Source of the DNA: Nocardioides salarius
GTDB taxonomy: Bacteria; Actinomycetota; Actinomycetes; Propionibacteriales; Nocardioidaceae
Assembly (NCBI RefSeq): GCF_016907435.1
Contig: NZ_JAFBBZ010000001.1
Coordinates: 744,001-808,000 of the forward strand
Length of the DNA: 64,000 nt
Direction of reading: 5' to 3'
In this document: one piece after another, positions 26,448 through 35,393 of the stretch
How the letters are laid out: every line of letters starts with the position of its first letter
Numbering within the stretch: position 1 is the stretch's first letter
Translations under genes and position numbers: made by a program
Notes under the pieces: generated by a model
Told to the model about the DNA's origin: nothing
Databases searched by the model: none
What the model saw: the letters and a program-made list of their open reading frames with translations, nothing else

Positions 26448-27956
26448 TCAGTCGTCCTCCGGGTCTGCTCGGGGCGGGGCGGGCATCAGGGTCTGCCACA
26501 GGTGCATCAGCGCGTAGGAGCGCCACGGGCTCCACTGCGCCGAGCGGGCGATCTCGGTCGCGGGGTCACGACCCAGCCGGGTCAGCGCGGTGCGCACCCC
26601 CAGGTCGGTGGGCAGGAACACGTCGGGGTGGCCCAGGGCCCGCATCGCGACGTAGTCGGCGGTCCACGGGCCGATCCCGGGCAGCGCCACCATCGCGGCC
26701 CGCACGTCGTCGCGCTCCGGGCCGCGGTCGAGCGCGAGGTCGCCGGCGCCCAGGGCGGCACTGAGCGCGACGAGGGCCCGACCTCGCGCCCGGGGCATCG
26801 GCAGCGTCTCGGGGTCGGCCTCGGCGAGCGTCGCGGCGCTGGGGAACAGGTGGGTCAGGCCCGGCACGCCCGTCTCGACGCGGCGCCCGTGGGCGGCCAC
26901 GATCCGCCCGCCCACGGTGCGGGCCCCGGTGACCGAGACCTGCTGGCCGACGACGGTGCGCACCGCGGTCTCGTCGCCGTCGACCTGGCCGGGCAGCCGC
27001 AGCCCCGGTGCGCGGCTCACCAGCGGAGCGAGGACCGGGTCGGCGCCGAGGTGCTCGGCCACCGGGAGCGGGTCGCAGTCGGCGTCGACGAGGCGGCGCA
27101 CGCGCTCGACGGCCGCGGTGGTGTCGCGCAGGTCGGTGAGCCGGAAGTGCGCCACCACCATCGCCACGCCACCGGCCGGCGCCTCGTCGATCGCCGGGTC
27201 GAGGTCGACGCGCACGGTGCCGGGCCCGTGCGGCAGGTCGAGGGTGCGGGCGTACCAGCCCGGTCCGGCCGTCTCGACGCCCGGCACGAGGTGGTAGGCC
27301 AGGAAGCCGAGCAGCGCCTGCCCGGCGAAGGGGGTGCGCACCGCCAGGCGCAGCGAGATGCCTCCCGCGGTGGGCGCCCCGGCGCCGCCCCGCCCCCGCA
27401 GCTGGCCCGGGGTCTGCGCGTAGACCTCTCGGACGGTCTCGTTGAACTGCCGCACGCTGGCGAAGCCGGCCGCGAAGGCCACGTCGCTCAGCGGGAGGTC
27501 GGTGGTCTCGATGAGCACCCGCGCGGTCTGGGCGCGGCGCGCGCGGGCCAGGGCCAGCGGGCCGGCGCCCAGCTCGGCGGTCAGCAGCCGGGTCAGGTGC
27601 CGCGGGCTGTAGCCCAGCCGGCGCGCCAGCCCGTCGACGCCCTCGCGGTCGACGACGCCGTCGGCGACCAGGCGCATGGCCCGGCCCGCGGCGCCGGCCG
27701 CGACGTCCCAGTCGGGGCTGCCGGGGGTCGCGTCGGGCAGGCACCGCTTGCAGGCCCGGAAGCCGGCCCCCTGGGCGGCGGCGGCGCTGGGGTGGAAGGT
27801 GACGTTGCGCGCCGCCGGCGTGCGGGCGGGGCAGGAGGGCCGGCAGTAGATCCCGGTCGTGCGCACCGCGGTCCAGAAGACGCCGTCGAAGCGCCGGTCG
27901 CGCGCCTTGACCGCGGCGTAGCAGGAGTCCGCGTCGAGTCCCTCCAGGCCGGTCAT
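26448..27956 (-). CDS. Ada-AraC-AlkA fusion: alkylation sensor and 3-methyladenine DNA glycosylase
   Basis: This 502-residue multidomain protein begins with an Ada N-terminal zinc domain (RRFDGVFWTAVRTTGIYCRP, with further cysteines in SCPARTP and FRACKRCLPD), which senses methylphosphotriesters. An AraC-type helix-turn-helix follows (around residues 105-190: GLARRLGYSPRHLTRLL, VAFAAGFASVRQFNETVREV). The C-terminal AlkA-type glycosylase (residues ~205-500) has the helix-hairpin-helix/Gly-Pro-Asp motif MVALPGIGPWTADYVAMRAL. The ATG at 27956 precedes TGLEGLDADSCYAAVKARD. Self-regulation of its own operon with ogt is likely. Such Ada-AlkA fusions are common in actinobacteria. Confidence 0.92.
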   Translation of the reverse strand: MTGLEGLDADSCYAAVKARDRRFDGVFWTAVRTTGIYCRPSCPARTPAARNVTFHPSAAAAQGAGFRACKRCLPDATPGSPDWDVAAGAAGRAMRLVADGVVDREGVDGLARRLGYSPRHLTRLLTAELGAGPLALARARRAQTARVLIETTDLPLSDVAFAAGFASVRQFNETVREVYAQTPGQLRGRGGAGAPTAGGISLRLAVRTPFAGQALLGFLAYHLVPGVETAGPGWYARTLDLPHGPGTVRVDLDPAIDEAPAGGVAMVVAHFRLTDLRDTTAAVERVRRLVDADCDPLPVAEHLGADPVLAPLVSRAPGLRLPGQVDGDETAVRTVVGQQVSVTGARTVGGRIVAAHGRRVETGVPGLTHLFPSAATLAEADPETLPMPRARGRALVALSAALGAGDLALDRGPERDDVRAAMVALPGIGPWTADYVAMRALGHPDVFLPTDLGVRTALTRLGRDPATEIARSAQWSPWRSYALMHLWQTLMPAPPRADPEDD

Positions 27957-28069
27957 GGGCCCATCCTCCCCCACGGCACCCATCCGCACTGGCGGGAATC
28001 GGACGCCACCAGGAGCCGCCCGGGCGCCGGGTGTCGCGCAGATCACCACGGGTCGGGGAGAATCACCGG

Positions 28070-29317
28070 GTGGACGACGACCAGGACCTCAGCACCGACC
28101 GGCCCGCGCCGCGTCCCGGGCGCCGCCGGCGGATCAGCGCCGAGCGCCGCCACCGCCGGACCGTGTGGCGGGTGGTGCTCATCAGCCAGCTGTGCCTGGC
28201 GCTGCTCACCGCGGGGACCGTGGCCGTGGCCTACGACCGGCTCGACTCCGGCCTCGAGGTGCAGGACATCGAGGACCAGCTGATGAACCGTCCCGAGAAG
28301 AAGGAGGTCGAGGGGCCCAAGGAGCCGCTCAACATCCTGGTGCTCGGCACCGACGACCGGGGCTGCGAGGGCTGCGCGATCGACGGCGAGTCAGGCGGGG
28401 GCGGCTCCGACACGACGCTGCTCATCCACGTCTCCGCCGACCGCAAGGACGCGTACGGCGTGTCCCTGCCGCGCGATGCGCTGGTCACCCGCCCCGACTG
28501 CATGGCCGAGGACGGCAGCACCATCCCGGGGGCCGAGCTCGCGATGTTCAACACCGCCTTCGCCGAGGGCGGCGCGGCCTGCACCGTGCAGACCCTGGAG
28601 CAGCTGACCGGGGTGCTGATCGACCACTACGTGACGGTCGACTTCAACGGCTTCGTCGACATGGTCGACGCCGTCGGCGGTGTCGAGGTGTGCCTGCCCA
28701 AGGAGGTCGCCGACCCGAAGACCAAGATCTACCTCGACGCCGGCACCCAGGTGCTCGACGGCGAGGACGCGCTGAAGTACGTGCGCGAGCGCTCGGTGCT
28801 CTCGGCGAACTCCGACATCGGCCGGATGAAGCGCCAGCAGGCGTTCATCGCCTCGATGGTCAACAAGGTCGTCTCGGCGGGCACGCTGACCCGCCCCGAC
28901 CGCGTCTACGGCTTCCTCAAGGCCGCGACCGGCTCGTTGACCCTCGACGCCGACCTCGACAGCCTCAGCAGGCTGGCCGACCTGGCGCTGCAGTTCCGTG
29001 AGACCGGGCTGAGCGACATCAAGTTCATCAGCGTGCCGTTCGAGGCCTACGAGCCCGACCCCAACCGGCTGGTGTGGACCGACGACGCCGACAAGCTCTG
29101 GACCCGGATCAAGCGCGACAAGCCGCTGAGCCCGACGCTGAAGGAGGGCTCGATCAACGCCGCCGACCCGGTGGGCGGCGACGGAGGCCCCTCCGCCTCG
29201 CCCAGCGACCCCACCGGGGGGCCGGACGACGAGCCCAGCGCGAGCGCCGAGCCGGAGGACGACGCCCCTACCGAGCAGGAGCAGGCCGAGGCGCTCGCCA
29301 ACGGCCTGTGCGCCTGA
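28070..29317 (+). CDS. LytR-CpsA-Psr family cell-wall polymer ligase
   Basis: LCP enzymes attach anionic glycopolymers such as teichoic acid or arabinogalactan to peptidoglycan outside the membrane. The 415-residue product has a short arginine-rich cytoplasmic tail, one membrane helix (residues ~32-55), and an extracellular LCP domain: LNILVLGTDDRGCEG, DTTLLIHVSADRKDAYGVSL, PRDALVTRPDC, VDFNGFVDMVDAVGGVEVCL and YVRERSVLSANSDIGRMKRQ. A Pro/Ser/Asp-rich tail (about 75 residues) ends it. The GTG at 28070 has GGGGAG 9 nt upstream. Its 3' end overlaps the convergent PAP2 gene by 50 bp. Confidence 0.92.
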   Translation: MDDDQDLSTDRPAPRPGRRRRISAERRHRRTVWRVVLISQLCLALLTAGTVAVAYDRLDSGLEVQDIEDQLMNRPEKKEVEGPKEPLNILVLGTDDRGCEGCAIDGESGGGGSDTTLLIHVSADRKDAYGVSLPRDALVTRPDCMAEDGSTIPGAELAMFNTAFAEGGAACTVQTLEQLTGVLIDHYVTVDFNGFVDMVDAVGGVEVCLPKEVADPKTKIYLDAGTQVLDGEDALKYVRERSVLSANSDIGRMKRQQAFIASMVNKVVSAGTLTRPDRVYGFLKAATGSLTLDADLDSLSRLADLALQFRETGLSDIKFISVPFEAYEPDPNRLVWTDDADKLWTRIKRDKPLSPTLKEGSINAADPVGGDGGPSASPSDPTGGPDDEPSASAEPEDDAPTEQEQAEALANGLCA

Positions 29318-30086
29318 TCCGCCTCGTCGTCCAGCCCACCGCCACCGCCACCGCGGCGGTGAGCCACCCGGCGAGGACGTCGACGACGTAGTGCTCGCCC
29401 GTGTAGACGAGGGTCAGGGCCATCGCCAGCACGTAGGCCACCGCGACGGTGCGTCCCAGCCGGCCCAGGACCGGCCACAGGACCAGCGCGACCAGCAGCG
29501 CGCTGCCGGCGTGCAGCGACGGGATGGCGGCCACCGGGTTGCTGCCCGACTGCCCGCTGACGGTCAACAGCCCGATCCAGTCGAGGTGCAGGTGCTCCCA
29601 GCCCAGGTGGGAGACCCGCTGCACCGCGCCGACCACGCCCCGGTCCGCGGCCAGCCACGGTGGCGCCGCGGGGTAGACCACGTAGCCGGTCATCCCGACG
29701 ACGGTGAAGGTGAGCAGAGTGGCCAGCAGGGCGGCGAAGCGGTCCCGCAGGCGGAACCACACCAGGGCCGTCAGCGCCGGGATGGCCACGAAGTGGGTGC
29801 TGTAGACCAGCGCCGCGGCGGCGTCGTACCAGTGGGTCGACCCGTCGACCAGGCGCTCCTGCAGCCAGACCGAGGGCACCCCGCCCAGGATCCTCCGCTC
29901 GGCGTCGGCCGGCGCGGCGACGGCCACCCCGAAGCCGAGCCGGTTGCTCTCGGCACCGTCGCCGGCCCCCAGGGGCGCGCTGATCCAGCCGGCCACCCCG
30001 TAGGCGACCAGGATCAGGCTCAGCGGCGACCAGGCGATGAGCAGCTGCGCCACCGGTCCGTGCCCGGAGCCCGACAGGCGCAGCAT
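29268..30086 (-). CDS. PAP2-family membrane phosphatase/phosphotransferase, last gene of the carotenoid operon
   Basis: This 272-residue polytopic protein has about six membrane helices and split PAP2 motifs: SNPVAAIPSLHAGSALLVAL and YTGEHYVVDVLAGW, supplying the two catalytic histidines and the aspartate. The spacing resembles inositolphosphotransferase/Aur1-like PAP2 members. The ATG at 30086 overlaps the acyltransferase stop (TGATG), so it is translationally coupled to the carotenoid genes. Its role there is unknown; handling of prenyl diphosphates or of glycolipid carriers is possible. It overlaps the LCP gene tail to tail by 50 bp. Confidence 0.82.
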   Translation of the reverse strand: MLRLSGSGHGPVAQLLIAWSPLSLILVAYGVAGWISAPLGAGDGAESNRLGFGVAVAAPADAERRILGGVPSVWLQERLVDGSTHWYDAAAALVYSTHFVAIPALTALVWFRLRDRFAALLATLLTFTVVGMTGYVVYPAAPPWLAADRGVVGAVQRVSHLGWEHLHLDWIGLLTVSGQSGSNPVAAIPSLHAGSALLVALVLWPVLGRLGRTVAVAYVLAMALTLVYTGEHYVVDVLAGWLTAAVAVAVGWTTRRIRRTGRWRAPRPAPAR

Positions 30087-30574
30087 CACCGGCTCCGGAG
30101 GCGCTCGACGAGCGCCTGGGTGCGGAAGCGGTTGTAGCGCTGGATCATGATGAACGGCAGGTTGACACCCACCCCGTAGGCCACGAGCAGCACCGCGGCC
30201 ACCGGCGGGTTCCACAGCACGAACAGCGGCCCGCAGGCCATCGCCCACCAGTGCGTGAGCTCGGCGCGCCGGGTCTCCTGGACGAACAGCTCCAGCCCCG
30301 CGACGTCGTACGACGGCAGCTGCCGCTTGCTGATGCCGCCGCGGAACAGGCCGCCGGCCTCGGGCAGCCGGTCCTTCCACCGGTGGATGCGCAGCCGGCG
30401 GCGGTACCACGTGCCCCGGGCCTCGAAGCGCCGGGCCCGCAGCCACCACCCCTCGCGGTCCAGGCGCTCGTCGCCGAGCCGGTGGGCGGCGTACCCCGTC
30501 GCGGCGTGGAAGGCGCCCCACGCGACCACGTCGACCACGACGGTCACCACCTCGGGCATCACCAGTCGCAGCAT
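30086..30574 (-). CDS. Carotenoid glycoside acyltransferase, CrtO-like (staphyloxanthin type)
   Basis: This 162-residue membrane protein resembles glycosyl-4,4'-diaponeurosporenoate acyltransferase, the last enzyme of staphyloxanthin synthesis. Key segments are RRFEARGTWYRRRLRIHRWK, DRLPEAGGLFRGGISKRQLP and TRRAELTHWWAMACGPLFVL, with hydrophobic helices at both ends (PEVVTVVVDVVAWGAFH; NPPVAAVLLVAYGVGVNLPF). It should esterify a sugar on a carotenoid with a fatty acid. It starts at the ATG 30574 inside the glycosyltransferase stop (TGATG). The substrate here cannot be the C30 acid, since this operon makes C40 carotenoids. Confidence 0.78.
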   Translation of the reverse strand: MLRLVMPEVVTVVVDVVAWGAFHAATGYAAHRLGDERLDREGWWLRARRFEARGTWYRRRLRIHRWKDRLPEAGGLFRGGISKRQLPSYDVAGLELFVQETRRAELTHWWAMACGPLFVLWNPPVAAVLLVAYGVGVNLPFIMIQRYNRFRTQALVERLRSR

Positions 30575-31725
30575 CAGGCTCCCTCCTCGGTGTGCTCGCG
30601 GCCCTTCGAGGCCACCTCGCGCCCGCGCCAGCGCACCGAGCCCCGCAGCGTGGCCACCAGCGAGCGCGCGAAGACGACGTCGAAGGCCAGCAGGGCCACC
30701 GGGAAGACCGCCCAGGTCCACCAGCGGAAGGACCCGACCCGGCGCAGCACCAGCCGCAGGTGCCAGGCCGTCACGACCCAGGCCGTGACCCACAGCGCCG
30801 GGTGCCCGTGTGCCGGCGGACCCGCCGACGCGCCACCGGCCTCGACGAGCGCCAGCAGCAGGCCCACCGCGACGGCGTGGTGGACGCACAGCCACAGCAC
30901 GGCGGCCAGCGTCGGCACCGGGGCGGCCGCCGAGGCGCCCGAGGCGATGTTCTTGGTCCAGCCCCGCACCAGCTGGGCCAGGCCGGCGGGATAGCTGCGC
31001 ATCTGCACCGAGCCGCCCCCGGCCAGGCACCGCACCGGCAGGCCCGCGCGGTCGTAGGCACGGGCCAGCTCGACGTCGTCGAGGATCTCGGCGCGCACCG
31101 CGGCGTGGGTCCCCGCCCGCTCGTAGTCCGCCCGCGACGTCAGCAGGCACGGACCGAAGGCCATCGGGCGGGCGCTCGGGCGGCGGGCGAAGGCGCCGCT
31201 GGCCAGCAGCGCCACCACGTTGAAGTACGCCGAGAGCTGCTCGTGGGCTCGTTCGACCCGGTGGAAGGGCTGCACGGAGACGAGCCCGCCGTGCTGGGCG
31301 TGCACCGCGAGCAGACCCGCGAGAGCATCGCGCCCCAGCACCGTGTCGGCGTCGAGGAACAGCAGCAGGTCCCCCGACGTGGCCCGGGCGCCCTGGTGGC
31401 AGGCCCAGGCCTTGCCGGTCCAGCCGGGCGGTGGCGGCGTGGCCGTGAGCAGCGTCGCGCCGCTCCGCAGGGCCACCTCGGCGGTGGCGTCGACCGAGCC
31501 GTCGTCGACGACCACCACCTCGCCGGCCCGGTCGTCGAGGCCCTCCAGCCCGGCCAGCAGCGCCGGGAGGCTCGCCTCCTCGTCGCGGGCCGGCACCACC
31601 ACCGAGACCCGGGAGGCGCCCGTGCCGGGACCGACGCGCGCGGGCACGGTCCGCAGGTCGCGCAGCTGCCAGGCGCCGGCCAGCGTGCCGGTCAGCAGCA
31701 CCACCGCAAGGACCAGGTCGCTCAC
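30574..31725 (-). CDS. Membrane glycosyltransferase family 2, CrtQ-like
   Basis: This 383-residue GT2 enzyme is similar in layout to 4,4'-diaponeurosporenoate glycosyltransferase. An N-terminal membrane helix (VLAVVLLTGTLAGAW) precedes the GT-A core: VSVVVPARDEEASLPALLAG, EVVVVDDGSVDATAEVA, and the DxD in LLLFLDADTVLGRDALAG. ILDDVELARAYDRAGLPV and the acceptor motif QLVRGWTKNIASGA follow. Three C-terminal helices anchor it. The GTG at 31725 overlaps the P450 stop (GTGA). It probably glycosylates the hydroxyl made by the preceding P450. Confidence 0.82.
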   Translation of the reverse strand: MSDLVLAVVLLTGTLAGAWQLRDLRTVPARVGPGTGASRVSVVVPARDEEASLPALLAGLEGLDDRAGEVVVVDDGSVDATAEVALRSGATLLTATPPPPGWTGKAWACHQGARATSGDLLLFLDADTVLGRDALAGLLAVHAQHGGLVSVQPFHRVERAHEQLSAYFNVVALLASGAFARRPSARPMAFGPCLLTSRADYERAGTHAAVRAEILDDVELARAYDRAGLPVRCLAGGGSVQMRSYPAGLAQLVRGWTKNIASGASAAAPVPTLAAVLWLCVHHAVAVGLLLALVEAGGASAGPPAHGHPALWVTAWVVTAWHLRLVLRRVGSFRWWTWAVFPVALLAFDVVFARSLVATLRGSVRWRGREVASKGREHTEEGA

Positions 31726-33098
31726 CCGGCCTCCCCGGTGCGGGTGAGCAGGAGGGGCATTCCTCCCCGGGGGTGGACGGCGACCTGGGCCTGGGGCTCC
31801 GGACGCGTCCACCGGTCGGGCACCTCGACCCGGTACTCCCCCAGGAGGCGGGCCAGCACCAGGACCATCTCCCCCAGGGCGAACTCCCGGCCGATGCACA
31901 GCCGCGGCCCGAGGCCGAAGGGCAGGTAGCCGGCGCGCACGGACGCGCCGTCGAGGAAGCGCTCGGGGCGGAAGGACGCCGGCGAGGACCAGGTCGCCGC
32001 GCGGCGGTGCAGCAGCCAGGGGCTGATGATCGCGAGCGTGCCCGCCGGCACCTCGTGGCCACCGATGACGTCGGGGGCCTGCGCGCGCCGCGACAGCGCC
32101 CAGGCAGGGGGGAACAGGCGCAGCGACTCGTCGACGACGGCGCGGGTCCACGGCAGCGTCTCGCGGTGGCCCAGCAGCGAGACCGGGCCCCGGTGGGCCG
32201 CGAGCTCGGCTCGCAGGCGGTCCTGGGCGGGCTGGTGCTCGGCGAGCAGCATCAGGGTCCAGGCGAGCGCACCCGCGACGGTCTCGTGGCCCGCGATGAC
32301 CATCGTGACCAGCTCGTCGCGGATCGCGACGTCGTCGAGCCCGCTGTCGAGCAGCAGCCCGAGCAGGTCGTCACCGTGCGCGCCGTCCATCGAGCGCCGG
32401 GCCCGGCGCTCGGCCACGATCTGGGCGGAGATCGCGTCGAGGCGGCGCCGGGTCGCGCGCAGCCGCACGTTGGTGCGGCTGGGCACCCACGCGGCGGTGG
32501 GCAGGATCGACCTGCCCAGCCGCACCACGAGCTCCGCCGCGTCCGCCGTCGCCGCGAGCAGCTGGCGCGCCTGCCCCGACAGGTCGGTGGAGAACAGGGC
32601 GCGGCCGACCGCGTCGAGCCCGATGCGGTGGGTCAGCGCCGCGACGTCGACGACCTCGGTGCCGCTGCTGCTGCCCAGCCGTTCACGGACGGCATCGTCG
32701 ACCGCGGCCGCCACCTCCTGGCCCACCGCCTGCAGCCGCTCGTGGTGGAAGGCGGGCGCGGCCAGGCGGCGGTGCTCGATCCAGCTCGACTCCGACGAGG
32801 CCAGCAGGCCCGGCCCGGTGACCCTGGCCAGGGCGGCGTACTGCACGGTCTGCTTGCCCCAGCTGCGCGCGCCCGTCTGCAGGACGTGCCGCGCGTCCGC
32901 CGGGTCGTTGACCAGCAGCGCCGGTGCGCCGGGCACGGGGAAGGCGACCAGGTCGCCGAAGCGGTCCGCGACGTCGACGAGGAACGAGAGCGGGTCGGCG
33001 CGCACCGACCGGAAGGCGCGTGCCATGTCGAGCGAGGTGGGGCCGGGGACACCGATGTCGGTGGGCTGCATCGCCTGCAGCCGCTCGGAGACGCTCAC
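31722..33098 (-). CDS. Cytochrome P450, probable carotenoid hydroxylase
   Basis: The 458-residue P450 shows the I-helix oxygen motif MVIAGHETVAGALAWTLML, the ExxR motif VVDESLRLFPPAW, FRPERFLDG and the heme-cysteine loop LPFGLGPRLCIGREFALGEM. There is no membrane anchor. Overall layout resembles the bacterial fatty-acid/carotenoid P450 group that includes CYP175 beta-carotene hydroxylase. It lies between the lycopene cyclase subunits and the glycosyltransferase and overlaps both by 4 bp, so ring hydroxylation of the carotenoid is the best inference. The GTG at 33098 has GAGGAGG 5 nt upstream. Confidence 0.85.
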   Translation of the reverse strand: MSVSERLQAMQPTDIGVPGPTSLDMARAFRSVRADPLSFLVDVADRFGDLVAFPVPGAPALLVNDPADARHVLQTGARSWGKQTVQYAALARVTGPGLLASSESSWIEHRRLAAPAFHHERLQAVGQEVAAAVDDAVRERLGSSSGTEVVDVAALTHRIGLDAVGRALFSTDLSGQARQLLAATADAAELVVRLGRSILPTAAWVPSRTNVRLRATRRRLDAISAQIVAERRARRSMDGAHGDDLLGLLLDSGLDDVAIRDELVTMVIAGHETVAGALAWTLMLLAEHQPAQDRLRAELAAHRGPVSLLGHRETLPWTRAVVDESLRLFPPAWALSRRAQAPDVIGGHEVPAGTLAIISPWLLHRRAATWSSPASFRPERFLDGASVRAGYLPFGLGPRLCIGREFALGEMVLVLARLLGEYRVEVPDRWTRPEPQAQVAVHPRGGMPLLLTRTGEAG

Positions 33099-33433
33099 GC
33101 CGCCTCCTCGGAGCCGCGGTGGCGGCCCAGCCGGGTCCACGCGATGCAGGAGCCCAGGACCAGCGCGAAGCCGAAGGCGAGGTCCTCCACGGGGGCGTAG
33201 ACCAGCCGCCCGTCGCCCAGGAAGGTGATCTGCTCGGTGCCGATGATGGCGTCGGCGTCGTAGCGCACGATGCCGCGGCCGGTGAGCCAGCCGTTGGTCA
33301 GCAGCTGGAAGAAGATGATGATGGCGTAGGCCCACCACCAGGTGGACGTGCTCGTGAGCCGGGTGCCGACGACCCAGCGGTCGAGGACCACCGCCAGCAC
33401 CACCCCGACGACCGCGAGGGCTGTGTAGGTCAC
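33095..33433 (-). CDS. crtYd: Lycopene cyclase subunit (CrtYd/CrtYf type)
   Basis: This 112-residue protein of three membrane helices is one half of the heterodimeric actinobacterial lycopene cyclase. TALAVVGVVLAVVLDRWVVG, YAIIIFFQLLTNGWLTGRGI, VRYDADAIIGTEQITFLGDG and the conserved APVEDLAFGFALVLGSC are characteristic. The partner is encoded directly upstream with a GTGA overlap. Whether the rings are beta or epsilon cannot be read from the sequence. The family tolerates either name (Yd for C40, Yf for C50 pathways); no lycopene elongase gene is present here, which favours C40. Confidence 0.86.
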   Translation of the reverse strand: MTYTALAVVGVVLAVVLDRWVVGTRLTSTSTWWWAYAIIIFFQLLTNGWLTGRGIVRYDADAIIGTEQITFLGDGRLVYAPVEDLAFGFALVLGSCIAWTRLGRHRGSEEAA

Positions 33434-33783
33434 CGCGCGTCCTCCTCGCGCTCGGCGCGGCGCCCGAAGACCAGCGGGTGCGCGGTGCGCACGCCCTCCA
33501 GCGTGAGGACCGACACGAGCGGGATCACCACGAAGAAGGCGATCTCCTCCAGCGGCAGGCCCGCCACGCGCCACGGCAGGGTCTGCGCGTCGTCGAAGTG
33601 CCAGTGGCCCGCCGCGGTGGCGCCGAGGTCCCAGAGCAGGAAGGGGGTGCCGGCCAGGAGCACGGTCAGGAGCAGCCGCCGGGGCTGGCGCAGCACGTCG
33701 AGCCGGAAGGCCGGCACCAGCGGCAGCGTCCCGGCGAGGCAGAAGCCCAGCATCGCGGCGTACGACCACTGCAGCAGGCTCAT
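33430..33783 (-). CDS. crtYc: Lycopene cyclase subunit (CrtYc/CrtYe type)
   Basis: This 117-residue, three-helix half of the split lycopene cyclase opens MSLLQWSYAAMLGFCLAGTL and contains DVLRQPRRLLLTVLLAGTPF, LLWDLGATAAGHWHFD and the conserved GLPLEEIAFFVVIPLVSVLT. The PLEE motif here and PVED in the partner are the family's paired acidic motifs. The ATG at 33783 overlaps the crtI stop (ATGA). Confidence 0.87.
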   Translation of the reverse strand: MSLLQWSYAAMLGFCLAGTLPLVPAFRLDVLRQPRRLLLTVLLAGTPFLLWDLGATAAGHWHFDDAQTLPWRVAGLPLEEIAFFVVIPLVSVLTLEGVRTAHPLVFGRRAEREEDAR

Positions 33784-35393
33784 GGCGCCACCGGGAGCGG
33801 GGCCGAGGACCGGTCGCCGGAGATCCGCTTGAGCACGAGCTCGGCGCTGATCAGGCACATCGGCAGGCCGACACCGGGCACAGTGCTGGCGCCGGCGTAG
33901 AGGAGGCCCTCGACCTTGGACGACACGTTGCCGGGGCGCAGGAACGCGCTCTGGCGCAGCGTGTGCTCGAGGCCGAGCGCGCCGCCGCGCCAGGAGTTGT
34001 AGCGCTGCTCGAAGTCGGCGGGTCCGACGGTGTGGCGCACCCGGACGCGCCCGGCGAGGTCGGGGACCCCCGACCAGGCCGCCACCTGGGCGACCGCGGC
34101 GTCGACGGTGCGCTCGACGGTCTCGGAGCCGGCGCCGTCGTCCCCACCCGCGCCGATGCCGACGTCGGCCGGGACCGGCACCAGCACGAAGAGGTTCTCG
34201 CACCCCTCGGGCGCGACCGTCGGGTCGCTCGCCGAGGGCTTGCAGACGTAGATGGAGGCGGGGTCGGGCACCCGTGCGGACGCACCGAAGATGTCGCCGA
34301 AGTTCTGCTCCCAGTCGGAGGTGAAGAACAACGAGTGGTGCGCCAGCTGCGGCAGCGCGCCCTCGACGCCCAGCATGGCCAGCACCGCGCCGGGACCCGG
34401 GGAGCGTCGTCGCCACGCGCTCGAGGGGTGCGACTGCAGCTCGGCCGGCAGGAGCCGGGTCTCGAGGTGGTGCAGGTCGGCCGCGCCGACCACCACGTCG
34501 GCCTCGAGGGTGACCGGCTGCCCCTCGGGCGTCGTGTGCTCCACCCCCCGCACCGGCGCCCGGGAGCCGCGCGGGGCGGGGCCGGTCAGGATCCTGGTCA
34601 CGGCGGAGCCGGTGTGCAGGCGTGCGCCGTGGCGCCGGGCCAGGTCGGCCACCACCTCGACCAGCCGGGTGAAGCCCCCCTGCGGGTAGAGCACCCGGTC
34701 GCCCAGGTCGAGACTGCTCATCAGGTGGTACATGCTCGGCGCCCGGCTCGGGGAGGAGCCCAGGAACACCGCCGGGTAGCCCAGCACCTGGCGCAGCCTG
34801 TTGTCGTCGAACCGGCTCGCCACGTGGCTGCCCAGCGAGCGCGTCAGCAGCTGGGACAGGCGCGGGGTCCGGCGCAGCACGTCGGTGCGCAGGAACGAGG
34901 CCGAGGAGTCGAAGTTGCTGTAGAGGAAGCGCCGCAGCGCGATGTCGTAGGTCTCCTCGGCGGAGGCCAGGTAGGCGTCGAACCGCTCCCCCGCCCCCGG
35001 CTCCACCGCCTCGAACACGGCACGGTTGTGGGCGCGGTCGGGCCGGATGTCGAGCGGCTGCGGGTGGCCCTCGAAGAAGACCCGGTAGCTGGGGTCGAGC
35101 ACGGTCAGGTCGAGCTCGGCCGCCGCGGACGTGCCGAGCAGGGCGAAGAAGTGCTCGAAGACCTCCGGCATCAGGTACCAGGAAGCGCCGGTGTCGAAGC
35201 GGAACCCGTCGCGCTCGATGCTGCCCACGCGACCGCCGAGCTCGTCGTTCTTCTCGAGCAGGTCGACGCTGTGTCCGCGCGAGGCGAGCAGCGCGGCGGT
35301 CGCGAGCCCGGCGATCCCGCCACCCACCACCACGACGCGGCGCGGCCCCCCGTCGTGGCGGGCGGCACGGCGCTGGGGCAGCAGGGAGGTCAT
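33780..35393 (-). CDS. crtI: Phytoene desaturase
   Basis: CrtI converts phytoene to lycopene by FAD-dependent desaturation. The 537 residues begin with the dinucleotide fold VVVVGGGIAGLATAALLASR and LLEKNDELGGRVGSIERDGF, followed by DTGASWYLMPEVFEHFFALL. YPQGGFTRLVEVVADLARRH lies mid-protein, and the C-terminal flavin motif VEGLLYAGASTVPGVGLPMC is intact. The ATG at 35393 overlaps the crtB stop (ATGA). Confidence 0.94.
   Translation of the reverse strand: MTSLLPQRRAARHDGGPRRVVVVGGGIAGLATAALLASRGHSVDLLEKNDELGGRVGSIERDGFRFDTGASWYLMPEVFEHFFALLGTSAAAELDLTVLDPSYRVFFEGHPQPLDIRPDRAHNRAVFEAVEPGAGERFDAYLASAEETYDIALRRFLYSNFDSSASFLRTDVLRRTPRLSQLLTRSLGSHVASRFDDNRLRQVLGYPAVFLGSSPSRAPSMYHLMSSLDLGDRVLYPQGGFTRLVEVVADLARRHGARLHTGSAVTRILTGPAPRGSRAPVRGVEHTTPEGQPVTLEADVVVGAADLHHLETRLLPAELQSHPSSAWRRRSPGPGAVLAMLGVEGALPQLAHHSLFFTSDWEQNFGDIFGASARVPDPASIYVCKPSASDPTVAPEGCENLFVLVPVPADVGIGAGGDDGAGSETVERTVDAAVAQVAAWSGVPDLAGRVRVRHTVGPADFEQRYNSWRGGALGLEHTLRQSAFLRPGNVSSKVEGLLYAGASTVPGVGLPMCLISAELVLKRISGDRSSAPLPVAP

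Noticed and set aside
33095..33783. A C50 (decaprenoxanthin-type) carotenoid pathway
   Set aside because: The split cyclase could belong to it, but the crtEb-type lycopene elongase gene is absent from the operon.
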